This document shows positions 11,192 through 24,100 of a stretch of DNA of 64,000 nt, in pieces. The stretch's first letter is position 1. Each line of letters opens with the position of its first letter. Under the pieces are notes generated by a model, which was not told the origin of the DNA, did not search any database, and was given only the letters and a program-made list of their open reading frames with translations. This stretch comes from Uloborus plumipes (lineage: Eukaryota; Arthropoda; Arachnida; Araneae; Uloboridae): the NCBI GenBank assembly GCA_038373865.1, contig JAXGGA010001589.1, forward strand, positions 62,001 through 126,000, given 5' to 3'. The position numbers were made by a program, and so were the translations under genes.

Positions 11192-14100
11192 ACGTCTCCA
11201 AATATTCTACAACAGTTAAATATTACTAAATTAAATCTTTCCAAATTATTATATAAGCATTTAAAATCTTTTTAATTAGTTTCGCAATTTTTTTCAGATT
11301 CTAGTTTAACATTTTTATTTACAATTATTAAAACCTACGTAAAGAAAAACATTTCGAAAATATTCCAAGACAGCAATAATTCATTTTTAAAATGTAAAAA
11401 ATTAAGGAATTATTTTTAAATTCTTAGTTAAACAAAATAAATACCCATCTAATAACACATCATCTAATAAACAGAATAAAAACCACAAAAGCATGAGTTC
11501 ATCCAATTCCAAGAGTAGTATTTCAGGTATTCCATTTACTCAAAGTATTCGAAAATCTTTCAAAATAATTACTCACTATAAATATTTGAAATAATTTATT
11601 GCTAAGAAAAATAATCACTTCTTTCTTCCCCGACGATATTTCTATTGTCACACTAAAATCTAAAAGTTCTGTTCGAATTATTCGAATTTAAAAAATCAAT
11701 TAGAAAATCACTAACAATTTCCTAAAACTTGAACTTTTAAATAATAATCTCCATAATTCATCAAATCAAATGATTTAAGTAACTTTGAATACAAAAGAAC
11801 GCTCGAAATATTTAAAAGATTCTATAATAAAAAAGAATACATTTCATAATAAGCTTAAGCGGTCTGTACTCACCAGCGCACTCGATCAAAAAGGCGGTAT
11901 TCCGGAAAACATCTGCTTTTATATTCAAGGGTAGCAGACGATTTGTAGCTAAAAATCGCTTCATTATGATGTGTAAAATATTGATAAATTTGTCTCTTAC
12001 AAAAAACCTCTTTTTAAATTTCTTTCCGAAAATAGCTGTAATGTTTAATTATCTCTGATCACAAATAAGATATTTTAACAGTTCATTTAATTTTTACTTG
12101 TTTATTAAACATTTTATAATAATTTCACAAACAAACGTTTCAAATCATCGTCTGAGCTGAAGAAAAAAATAAAAGTTTTTTGTTTTTATTTGGCGAAGTT
12201 CATCGTTTAAAAAGAGTTCTGGTGCTTGATACAATTATTTAATGGACATTTTTTCAATGTTTGATGTTTACGTCATTCGATCTTTATTTTCATGCAATGG
12301 GCTTGGCTTTTTTTTTTCTTTCTTTCTCTCGTTCTCCTTCTTTTTTCTCTTTTACTTATTTATTTCTTTCAAATGTGTTTCGCAGTTTCTCGCTCCCCCC
12401 TGAAATTGAGGAATTCCAAATGTATAATTATGCATCAAAACAATATTCAAGATACGTAATAATAATACGGTAACATTATTAAATAAACACGCATTCTTAG
12501 TCATAGGAAAAAGAGTAGTATCATGCGTACTACTTTAGGATATTTAGCTCGTTTATCCCTACTGTTATATTAACGAAATGCACAACGAGAAACCAGTTCC
12601 ATGGACAAAAGTCACCACCCGGTAAACGGGCAAAAGTCTGAAGAAACCGTTAAGAAAAAAAAGGAAAGAAAGACAGTCTTGAGTTAAGTCTAAATAAGAT
12701 AATGCTTGCTGCATTTTTTTGAAAAGAAACAACTTCAAGTTTTAATTGATTAAAAAGAACCGGATGTCTTTCTTTTTTTGTGACGCAAAAGCTTTTGCCC
12801 GTTTTCTGTGGAGATTCTCCAAAATTCTAGCGTTTCAATGACGGCCAGTGGTTGCCGCTGCTGAATTGTGTGTATAACTTACTATATCTATAGTCTGTGC
12901 AAACTATTAAGTCACGCTCTCTGGGTTCAGTAAAAATGTCTTTCTTTTCATCCAACCTATTTTACCAACCAACCTATTTTATGTAATGGTAAGCTATAAG
13001 CAAGTTCAGCTTTGAATGCCCTCGGCAAAATTAAATTCCTCGTGCAGCTTCGCATCGAAGAAAGCCCAGGCGCTTTCATCTGGTTGAAACTGGGTTTCAA
13101 AATTATTCGCGCCATTGCATCAGCGACTTAATGGTGGCACATAAAAGCCTGGATGCCATATCGATTAATCGCATTAGGTAAAAATTCAAATTTTATACTT
13201 ATTTATTTATTCATTTAATATGTAGATATAATGTGGATGCGTATTGCCTTCACACTTTTTGCAAATTCAATACATTTACCGCTGGTTGAGATCTATTTTT
13301 TTATGTAACACCTCTAGAGGTGGATAGCCATTACCACTTTGAAAATTATTAAGCCCAGTTTCTATTCATATGAAGGCACCTTGACCCTCAGTATGCGAAA
13401 ATGCACCGGTAATTGAATTTTGTAGAGAACAATCAAGCCAAATATTACTACCGATTTCCCTAATTTTACACCAAACAAGTTTGGATGTGGCAAACGTCGT
13501 AATTGTGCTGACATAGACTTGCTTCGAACCCAGCTGGATTTTCCGTCTTATTCTCTACAAGTTCGTTTAGTTGCTAATGAGATTTTGAATAATCAGATAC
13601 CGACGAAATGTGTTCGACGCTTTCACCTGGGTCTTATGGGTTTCTTGATAAGCTGAATACCATCAAGTCTCGGGAAACTTGCTGACCCTCAGAGCAGGGA
13701 GCAAGGAGGCCTCAAACATGACACTTTTTCAATTTCTTCGGTGAATTTTGGGCGCCCCTGACAGGACCCCCCGTTGGTCAGCTATAAAATTGAAAATATA
13801 TTTCGATTCGGACACTAAATGTGATGATGTAATCGCAAAAAATACTTTGGTTGAAGCTCAATGCGTCGAGATAATCAACTTTTAGAAAAGGTCGATTTTA
13901 GAAAAACACTAAGTCGGTCTAAAGTTTACAAATTTGTACAGGTCCCCAAAATTATTTTTTGGGAAAAGGAAAAAATACGTGTTTTCTGAAGTCTTTAATA
14001 AAAGATCCAAATAAAAACTTTAGCAAAATCAAAAATGGTGTATATCTGGATACCCGATTCTATTAAAAATTGCCCCATAAAGTCATAAACTTATAGTGCA

Positions 14101-14940
14101 AAATTATTACATTAAATCAAAAAGCCAAAATTAAGAGCACAGCTGTTGTTCGATGAACTTCCTTCGGGAAATGTTGTTAAGGAGTTGATCAAAAGCGGCT
14201 TATTTTCCATAAGAAACTTTACAAGATACCAGAAGAGATAACTGCACACATGCAGAAAGAAACTTGTGAAATTTTAACAAACTCGACAATCTGGAAAAGA
14301 TTGCGTACTGAAAAGTCTGGAGATGAAAAATCAATTAAACTGACATAAAACTAATTAAGTAATAAATAAACCTTTTCCTTGAAAGAAATGTACTGAATCA
14401 CAGTGCATTGATAGCTAACCTTTAAAAGTTGAAAGGTGGGAGCATGTGAAGTTTTTTGAGGAAAATTTCAAAAAAGTATTATATTTTCACATTATCAATG
14501 TTCCCCACAATTTAGAATAACGTGCTATGAAATTTAAAAATACGGTGAAAGTTTTTTGTTTCTGGAGAGAAATGACGTTTGGAAGTTTGATGAATCGTAA
14601 ACAGTGCTAGACATTCCTGGTCCTGAGATGAATCAAGAGGACAATATTACATTCTAGAAATGTTGATGTACTGATATTTTTCTCATTAATGGACAAAAGT
14701 ATGAAATTAATATTCAATAAATCGAGAAGTTCAGTTCTTTAAAGCGTGACTTATTTTATAACTTATTTATCAGTATCAATATTTCGTTTTTGCAAAGATA
14801 TTTCAATTTGAATGTCATCAGGAATATACATTTCCATATCCTGAGCAGTTTATTCACTGGTTGAATCAATATTTTTTTTGCTGTCAAAGCCTGATTGTAA
14901 AATTGCTCTTTTTTGACCCATATTACGCCTCCTGACCCTA
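11192..14940. other. Intergenic stretch without recognised genes
   Basis: No coding signal was found. The one internal structure noted is a possible inverted-repeat element at about 12615-12810, sharing AACGGGCAAAAG at both ends in opposite orientation. Confidence 0.5.
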
Positions 14941-14942
14941 TA

Positions 14943-15437
14943 CAGTCGAACCTGTTTATCCCGAACCTGCCTATATCGAAAACCTCTCTATGTCGAAATT
15001 TTTCAATTTTCCTGCTTTTACAGCATACATTTAATGTTTTTTCTCATGTTTGTCTCGAATGATTTTTCCCGAAAATCTCTTTATTACGAATTTTCGCAAC
15101 TCTCATTTTTGAATTTCATCTCCAGCCACCTTTATAAACGGTATAACTTGGAGACAAAAATCATCTTTTGCGCAATCATTCAAAGACTATGTTCGTACTT
15201 AAAGGTATATGCAATAACTTGCTCCCGATATAGTCATCACAATTAGTAAAACGTGGACTCACAACATGTCGTACAGTAAAATATTCAACAATATCAATGC
15301 AAAACAATCTATTAAGTATTTGACTTTGTTCCAATTGCTTAGTTTTGTAAATTTTATCACAACCTCTGTATCTCGAAACCTCCGTGTCCCGATTTTTTCT
15401 TCTGTCCCGTGAAATTCGAGATAGACAGGTTTGACTG
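14943..15437. mobile_element. TA-flanked Tc1/mariner-type MITE
   Basis: The ends are CAGTCGAACCTGTTTATC and, complemented, CAGTCAAACCTGTCTATC. TA lies on both sides (14941-14942 and 15438-15439). The 495-bp interior has repeated TCCCGAA/TCTCGAAA words near both ends and no transposase. Confidence 0.8.
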
Positions 15438-15439
15438 TA

Positions 15440-16421
15440 TATTTCATGATTTTCTTTGATGCAAGTTTCACGAAGATGTAGTTACCAGCTTTTGCAGTTT
15501 TTGTAGTCAAACTATCAATTCCTTCCAGGTCCAAATAATTATCTAGTACGAGTATTTTATCATTACAGTTGTTTCTCATTTTTAAATTGCTACTATTAGT
15601 TGCTACTATATTAACCCTCCTCCCTCGAGAAATTCTCCACGAGTAATTTTTTTGATATTGAAGTTCAAAAAATGTAATTTTAGATGAATTTTAATGAAGT
15701 TTGGGAATCTTCACTGGAATGTTTTGGAACATTGCCATGCACGCTTTGCACCTCAAAGAATGCCCTGCAGTTTCTGGCAATATAAGGAAGGCAAATATTG
15801 GAAGGACAGGAACAAACGTTTAGAACTGCGGTTCGATTGACCCTGTTTTAACTTTCATGTTATTTTTACATGTTTGAATTTTACGATTTTACAGTTTTTA
15901 ATATTGCTTTTTAAGTTTTGAATTTTATATTTTTACATTTTGCCTATTGCATTTTATGTTTTTACATGTTATCTTTTTACATTATACCATTTTACATTTC
16001 ATACATTATATCTCGTTACCGTTTACCCTAATGTATTTTTTATCCTTTAATCATGATGTATCTCTCTCCATGAGTATGTTTTGAGTGTGTGCACTGTGCA
16101 TGCATACTCGATTCAATAAACTTTGTTCAAAAACTTCTGTTAGAAATAAAAAGAAAAAAATGTTACGCAACTGAAGTTCGAAACTTTTGTGATCAATATT
16201 TGCTAACCAGTATACATAGTAAAAAAGTACATAAGAACAATCAAGCAACCCTATCTTGAAAAATTTCTGGATCCCCCATCGTTCCACTTCCCCAACCTAC
16301 CCTATGTGTGATAAGTGTTTGGATCAATTAAAAGATTCGAACTAACCTATAGCCTAAGTGGAATGACTGAGTGAAAGGGAGAGAAAAAGAGAGCGATTTA
16401 ATGTTAAAAATCTATTTTAAA
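15440..16421. other. Intergenic stretch without recognised genes
   Basis: AT-rich. A block near 15870-16000 repeats TTTTACATTTT/TTTTATGTT-like words. No gene or element boundary is recognised. Confidence 0.5.
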
Positions 16422-18820
16422 GTCATTCCATGTCAAGTGCACGAGTCGTCCCCACTCGACCCCCTCCGATTTTGATGAAAATTTTTTTGGATGTACATAT
16501 AAGTCTTGCATGAAACCATACCACATTTTAGCTCCATAAGCCTTATGGTTCAGCCAGTAAAAAGTATTTTATAAAGGCCTCTTTTTCGTGTCTTGAAAAA
16601 AATTACAAAATCGTCAAGTTTGTGCTTTTATTGCTCGCGACCTAAGACGATTATCAGGCTCAAATTTGGTGATTCTGATCACTGTTTAGGGTAGAATAGC
16701 CTACTTGTGTCACAAAAGCTTCATGCACTGTAGATTTTTTGAAATTTACTGCCAAAGTTGGTAAAAAATCGTATTTTGGCAAATTTTGACCATACGTTAT
16801 CAGCTTGTATCTGCTGAGAGAGTGATTTTCTGAAGCTAATTCTTTTCTCGTTTGTAGCCTGATAGTTCGTCCGAAAGGTGTGCAAGTGGCATCTTGATAG
16901 CTCAAATAATTGCTGAATTATGCGAGTTGAAATACCAGTCAAATTTCTTTTTTATCAATTTTGTCTCAATTTCAAAGAGCAATATCTCAAAAGGGTCATC
17001 TTGAATTTCAATTTTCGTTACGTCATTGGAAAGAACAGACTTTTCTTAACTAAAATACGTTATTTTTATTTTTGAGACAAACTAGTTTCAAGGAGACATT
17101 GCAGATCAAAAATGTGTACGTCATTCAACGTGAAATCAAAGAAAAAAAAATACATAGACCTCAAAAGTTGATGTCAATTTGTTCTATTAAAATTTACCGG
17201 AGCTACTGTACTTATGTTCTGATGAAAAAACCCCTTTTCTAGATATTTTTGAACTTCAGTTTTTGTGTGCGCATCTGTAAAAACTCAAGAAATGGCAAAA
17301 AATAAAGTTTCGTTTTTAACAAAAATAATTATCTTCTTATCGCTAATATAAGAGCTTGAGTCTTTTCCTATGTGTTATTTTTAAGCTCTTGAAATAGAAT
17401 TTTGGATGATATGTCTCTTGGCAAGGTTGTAGGTCATTAATGTTTCAAGGTCATAAAAAGCATTTTCCAATTTTTCATCATTTTTGTTTGTGGGCAACTT
17501 GCAATCATAGGTTGAATATCTAGACACATCCTCGGCAGTATAAAGAATGGATTTTCAATTACTACTTATCATATTTTCAATTACTATTGTTATCATTTAC
17601 ATGGCGGAAATAATTGCAATATTCAACTCTATCGAAAACTTTCGTTATCGCTTATTTGAATTATGGCTTTGCAATCCCATTATACATATTTTTTTATCAC
17701 GTACACACCATATTAACTGTTTTATTTATTATTTATCTCATTTATTAATTATTTTTACTTTTATTTTTTTGAAAAAGGAAACAATGCTTTTTATGAATTT
17801 AAAATATTAATGAAACCTTGCCAACTGACATATCATCCGAAATTCTGTTTCATGGTCTTAAAAATAACACATAATAAAAGACTCGAGCTCTTATAGCAGC
17901 GATAAGAAGATAATTCTTTTTGTCAAAAATGAAACTTTATTTTTTGCCATTTCTTGAGTTTTTACGGATGCGCACACAAAAACTAAAGTTCAAAAATATC
18001 TTAAAAAAAGGTTTTTGCATCAGAACATAACTACAATAGCTCCTGTAAATTTTAATAGAACAAATTGACATCAACTTTTGAGGTCTTTGTCTATTTTTCT
18101 TTGATTTCACGTTGAATGATGCACACATTTTTGATCTGCAATATCCCCTTGAAACTGGTTTGACTCAAAAATAAAAATAACGTTTTTTAGTTAAAAAAAG
18201 TGTGTTCTTTCCAATGATGTAAAGAAAATTGAAATTCAAGATGACCCTTTTGAGATATTGCCCTTTGAAATTGAGAAAAAAGAAATTTGACTGGAATTTC
18301 CACTCGCATAATTCAGCAATTATTTGAGCTATCAAGACGCCACTTGCACACCTTTCAGACGAACTATCAGACTACAAACGAGGAAAGAATTATCTTCAGA
18401 AAGTCATTCTCTCGGCAGATACAAGCTGATAACGTATGGTCAAAATTTGCCAAAATACTATTTTTTACCAACTTTGGCAGCAAATTGCAAAAAATCTACC
18501 GTGCATGGAGCTTTTTTTACACAAGTAGGCTATTCTACCCTAAACAGTGATCAGAATCACCAAATTTGAGCCTGATAATCGTCTTAGGTCGTGAGCAATA
18601 AAAGCACAAACTTGACGATTTGGTAATTTTTTTCGAGACACGAAAAAGAGGTAGCTTTATAAAGTAATTTTTACTGGCTGAACCATAAGGCTTATGGAGC
18701 TATAATTTGGTATGGTTTTATGCAAGTCTTATATGTACATCCAAAAAAATTTTCATCAAAATCGGAGGGGGTCGAGTGGAGATTTTCTCGAAATTCGGGA
18801 CACTTGACATGGAATGACCC
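16422..18820. mobile_element. 2.4 kb palindromic (foldback) element with related tip
   Basis: The left end is GTCATTCCATGTCAAGTG and the right end is its complement (CACTTGACATGGAATGAC). The arms run roughly 16422-17470 and 17770-18820 around a unique centre. The tip matches that of the 2.9 kb palindromes, but the rest of the arm is different. Open frames at 16660-16942 and 18287-18569 mirror each other and are a by-product of the palindrome. Confidence 0.8.
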
Positions 18821-18951
18821 TTTAGTAATAGAAATAAGGTTCATTTACTTCTTGACGAACATCTTGTAGGGAAAAAAGCCTTTTACCAAAGACATGCCAT
18901 TTTCAAAAATTAGTAATGGCTTACAAATCACATGTCTAGCATTTTATTGCC

Positions 18952-19188
18952 TTAACCTTTAGGAGTCAGGCGGTACACATGTTGTACCATAAGTCTTTTT
19001 TCTTTAGAGGACGGGGTTGAAATTTTCACTCGAGCCTTTTGGAGCCGGGGATATTTCAAGATTTCATACGTCTGGTACGACAGTTTATACCTTCTCTTTT
19101 CAATGGAAAAGAAATCTGTAGTTCAACTGTCATACAACCTGGGTCAAAAGAAAAATTTCCAAAAAACAGCCCGGATCGAAAAGGTTAA
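18952..19188. mobile_element. TTAA-flanked small element (piggyBac-like MITE)
   Basis: TTAA occurs at 18952 and again ending at 19188. The tips are CCTTTAGGAGTC on the left and GATCGAAAAGG on the right. A subterminal imperfect palindrome, GGTACACATGTTGTACC, lies near the left end. The length is 237 bp. Confidence 0.6.
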
Positions 19189-20272
19189 GTAGCTGGAACC
19201 CTCAAAGATTTCGACTTTTGGCCCATTCTTTTCTATTAAAAAAATGGTGCAGTGAACGATTCGACGATTTGCTGTAATAATTACAAGGGAAGATTGACCA
19301 CCCATGCAGATTTACATATGCATGGCCAAATTGCACCTCTTAAGAAAAGTTGAAAAGTTCGGATTGCAAAATAACACATTTCGGAAGGCTCATATGCTTA
19401 AATTTAAAAAACTGTAGTTAGAACTTTAAAAAAAATTCTTAGATCAACTTATTAAATAACATACTTAGTCAATAAGAAACAGTTTATTTCAAAAATGAAG
19501 TACATACAATTTGTTATTATTTTTTACAGTAATAAAAATCGTGGAAAAATCAGTAAAATGGAAAAGAAAAAAATACAAATTGAGATCAAGCACATGAAAC
19601 TCAAACTAAAACAAGATGACTAAATTCATGTACATATACACAAAAAAACCAAAAAACAAAAATCGACAAGTAAAAAACAAAAGGACACTGATGTAAAACA
19701 TTGTCAAAATTAAACATATATGATTATGAAGAATACAAAAATTAAAATGAGCAGTTTGTTTTATAATTTTAAATAAATGGAAATTATTGGGGGAGGGAGG
19801 GCGGACTGAGAAAAAAGGAAAGCTGTGAAAAGTAAAAATAATATGTTATAGATACAAAAGATGTTATTCAAAAGATAAAAATCATACATTACTTTCAGAG
19901 CCCAAATACAATTTGCTGTCTGTTCCTCATTATAGAGAATCTTTTCTCATACAAGAAGTAAAAATGCATGTGTTAAAAACATTAAACTATAGCATTTTAA
20001 AGCTATTTAAAGACTAAGAACAAATTACAAGTTTTGTAATTGAAACAAAAAACATTAGATGTGAGAATACATATATACAATTTAAAAAACTTTGCAAGAG
20101 ACTCAACTAAAATGGAAAAAGCGGAAGGAAAAAAGTAATATGTTATGTATAAGAATGTTAACATCAACTGTTATGGCAAAGTTACCATTTCTAGTTCATA
20201 ACTTTTGATTTGAACTTTTTGTTATTTTTTTCTTTCTTTTTTTCCATGAAGTTATTATACAATAATGGCAGA

Positions 20273-20937
20273 TTTATTTCAACTAAAATTAATATGCTTT
20301 TCAATTTTGTTTCAGAGAGAAAAGAAAATAAATAAATAAATAGATAAAAACATAAGAGTGTTTCAAAACTTTTACGAAGAACTTAATTCGGAATACCCAT
20401 AGTAAATGAAATTAATCCCTTACATCTTTATTACCTAAAAAAGCCAAATTATTCGAAGCTCTTAAAGGCAAGAATCAGTTATTCTCAACATACAAACTGA
20501 ATGTCCCACTTTTAGAGAACAAAGTAAAATTTAAAGATGAGGCGTTGTCCTTAGAAATTAACAGAATGGTTAAACCCATATCATTATTACAGAGGTACAC
20601 CATTAGATAATGATAAACCGTAACAAATGTCAGATAAAATTGTAAGAAAGTTTGAAAACTTCCATTGGTAAATTCAACATAAAAATGCACACACATACGA
20701 TCTACAGTTGCTTAAAAGTTATAAGAGAGTTCAAACAAACAACAAAAACATCTTAGATTGGTCCCAAACAAGATTCAAAAGGAACTACATCCCATATAAT
20801 TTTCCATGTTTTGATGTCACAGGAAATCATTCCCATTGTTTTCAAAGTCTTTAGAACTCCAATGAGCCACTTTTTTGTTTCTTTCCACAAGGAAATTTTG
20901 CTTTTTGTGCACTACATTTGATTAAATCACAAGGTGA
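20273..20937 (-). terminator. Probable CPT1 3' UTR with candidate poly(A) signals
   Basis: Beyond the stop, no coding similarity is seen. AATAAA on the minus strand occurs at 20432-20427 (about 510 nt after the stop) and 20278-20273 (about 660 nt). Either could direct polyadenylation; the choice cannot be made from sequence alone. Confidence 0.35.
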
Positions 20938-21129
20938 TTATCTTTCTTCAAACAGAGCTACCATTGCTTCCATACTGTGGACCAGGTTCTCTAAAAATCT
21001 TTCAGAGCTTGTGTTAGGACAGGAGTGTTTTGAAGAAACATGGAAAAATATCCTGTAGTCTGATGGGAAAAGATAGGACACACCATATCCTTCGTCGGAG
21101 ACAGGACCAAATCCTCCACCAGCTCCCAA
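20938..21129 (-). CDS. CPT1: CPT1 coding exon 17 (C-terminus and stop)
   Basis: The acceptor is TTGCAG. The exon encodes residues 709-771 and ends with TAA at 20940-20938. It contains [18 protein letters not shown] and the [17 protein letters not shown] segment, matching the GGGFGPVADDGYGVSY and FHISSKFSCPETDSHRF blocks of the family. Confidence 0.95.
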   Translation of the reverse strand: MGAGGGFGPVSDEGYGVSYLFPSDYRIFFHVSSKHSCPNTSSERFLENLVHSMEAMVALFEER

Positions 21130-24100
21130 CTGCAAAAACAACACAAACAGTTTAATACGAGCTATTTCAAGAATGATTGACTATTAGTTAGCAGGTGAAA
21201 ATTGTTCATACTCCACAATATCATACTCCCTCCGTTCTATATTATTACTACAATTACATCCAAAATGCTGTCCCAAACTAGTTACTACATTTGAACATTC
21301 ATTTACTACACATTGAAACATGATTTTATGATTTTACCTCAATATTTTGCTCGTTTAGTTAGCAAGCATTTTACCCTTTCCTTCTTAAATCACTAACAAA
21401 CAACTTTAAAATTCCACGATCTGTGCAAGCTTAAGTCACATCCTATTTTGTAAAGACTCTTTCACCAATTATTCCATACAGTTGCCGTTTAGCTAAAGAA
21501 GTGAAAATTCACTAGAAAAGAAACTGATTTTCTTGATAACCTGGTGGTAAAATTCTTGTAAAATGGGGCTTGGCTTAAGAATATGTGAACTGTGGATTTT
21601 GAAGCTAATTTTGCACCAATTTCAGAAGGGAGTGTTGCTGATAAAAAAGTTAGTTGACAGCGTAGCACCTTGAAATCTCCATAAAAAAAAACCTCAGACA
21701 AAGTAACAAAATCACCAGTACAAAAAAATTCAAATGCAGCAATTAATTTGAGAAAGTGGGAGTAATTATTTAAAATACTAATTCTTTAACATACTTTAAT
21801 TTTAAAATTTATATGGTGATTGGTATCAAATAAGCAATTTAAACTTAATCATAATTCACAATATCTATAACAGCCTTGAATCTCATTTTAACGAACTTGA
21901 AGGAAGTAAAGAAACTATTTCAACGGGCGTTTGGTACATTCCAAATTTTGAGGAGAAATAGCTGTTTCAAATTGTCATCAACACAATGAATCACAACAGC
22001 TCTCTGAGACAGGAATAGCATTGACACAACTCAGGATGCATGTAAAAACTTTGAATAAAAAAAAACATTAGAGAGCTTTCAAACATTAAAAAAAACTTTA
22101 CTACAATCTTGAAGTCAGAGAAGGAACTGAAATTTAAAATCTTTACACGTCGTGATGTTAGTTCCTTTAAAAAACCAGTGATAGATTGTAGCCATTTTCA
22201 ACAGTTATATCAAAAATACAGTGACATTATGTTTTTATACTTTGGGGATCTTAAAAATATTTCCTACAACATAACTTTTGCGCTAACAGTTTTTGCTGAG
22301 AAGGAGCGAAGCTGAAATGTAAAATTCTAAATACTTTCTCTATCGTGAATTTAACAGCACAAAAGGAATGTAGCTTCATGTCATTTATCTTAAGATTTGG
22401 TAAGCATTTTGAAAGTGATTTGTCAAACTTGAAAGCAATTTACATTCATTTATAATGACTGAACTTTTTACTAATACAAGGTGTTTTATTTTCTTACAAA
22501 AAACTTTATTACTAAAATACATTCATTAGCACACACATCATAAGAAACAGCTGGAATTATAACAAATTATGAATTCTGGACATAACAAAATGATTTTTAA
22601 ACCTTTCAAAAAAAAAAAAAAAACTCGAAAGTTTAATTCTTATTACCTGAACAAAATAGAATAAAATAAACTCTTTGTGGGATGGGACTAGGATGGTTAT
22701 TAATAATAATTCGAATTGAGAGTATTGAAAATCAAAGAAAATGTACAAACTTGAAACCTGCTAGCTTTGAATGAAACAAGCAAAATATTTCTACAAAAAA
22801 TCAATGTCAAAAACGATAATTTAATTATGTAAAACACAATACATTCAGGATTAACAAAACAATTGAATAAACAATGTTAGCGAGAAAAGTTTATGATTTT
22901 AGTAACTTTAACTTTAATTATAATTTATCTAAAATAAAGAGATTTAGGTTAAATTCTTACCTTATCATCAAAGACATGCAGATTTGCATCAGGTAAGGCT
23001 GTTAATTGCGTATGAGGAGTCTGACTAGTGGACAATGTCCAAGGTCGAGTGATGGTCTTGTACAAAAATTCACTTTCCTGTTAAAAAAGAAGAAATGGTA
23101 AATTATTACACAGAAAGAAAAAAATCACTAAATATTTGCATAACACTTAGAATAAGATGGTTCTATTTTATGTTGGGTTATTATACATAACATGGAATAC
23201 AAGTTGATTTTTTAAACCATTTAAGGTAGGTAAATAGTTTCAATATGAAATGCACTAAGATATAAATTATGAATTACATTATATATCTTTTACCTAAAAA
23301 TAGTTACAACACAATTTGACGAAAAAAAAACCTTTTTTTTTTGGAAAAAAAATTGTTCTTTACTTATATGCCAATTTTTTGTATATTTTGCATTATCTCC
23401 TCTGTTACACAGTTTCCAATAATAAAATAAACAAGTACACTTTTACAACTTCTTCTTTCTCTTTTTTTTTATTTTTTAGATCAAAATAAATTTAAACTTT
23501 TGTTACTTCATTGCTTAGGTTGATACATAGTGTACTATTGAAACACAAAAATATTACAAAATTATAATATTGCTTTTCTTGTTGTGAGTTTTTAATATTT
23601 GGGTTTCATTACAAATATTTGCTGCACTTTATCTTCAGAGATGAATTTGCATCAAGTCACTTGGACTAAATTAAATTTTATTCCAAAAATATAACAATCC
23701 ATATACCTCTAGGGGTCTGTGGAATACTTATTGAGTGTTGTTAACAATAAACTTAAACTATTAAGTTTAAATTCAGTTTAAAAGTTAAACTAAACTTAAA
23801 CATAACAGTTTAAAATGTCTTAAAAGTTAAGTCAAAAATAAACTTAAACTATTAAGTTTAAGTTAATCTTTAATACAACAAAAAAAAAAGCTTGTTTGGC
23901 AACAGTTGAAATTATTAATAAGCGCATAGTTCAAATTCTAAATTCGTCAGTAAGACAAAAATGTAAAATGTTTTCTTTTAAGTCACTGTTTTACATCTTA
24001 TATTAATTTATTCATGTTTAATTGAATGTTTCTAAAAATTAAAGCTGCTAAAGTGGGTCAGATTTTATTTCTGCTCTTAACTCCTTTAGACCTGGGGTTC

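Noticed and set aside
12261..12473. 70-codon plus-strand open frame rich in Phe and Ser
   Set aside because: It is produced by a pyrimidine-rich tract (TTTTTTTTTCTTTC) and shows no protein family features.
13400..14350. Coding-like words in the 13.4-14.3 kb region
   Set aside because: No continuous frame or recognisable motif could be followed; probably old retroelement debris, but not supportable.
16660..18569. Paired open frames at 16660-16942 and 18287-18569 with matching proteins
   Set aside because: They are the two arms of the 16422-18820 palindrome read in opposite directions, not a gene pair.
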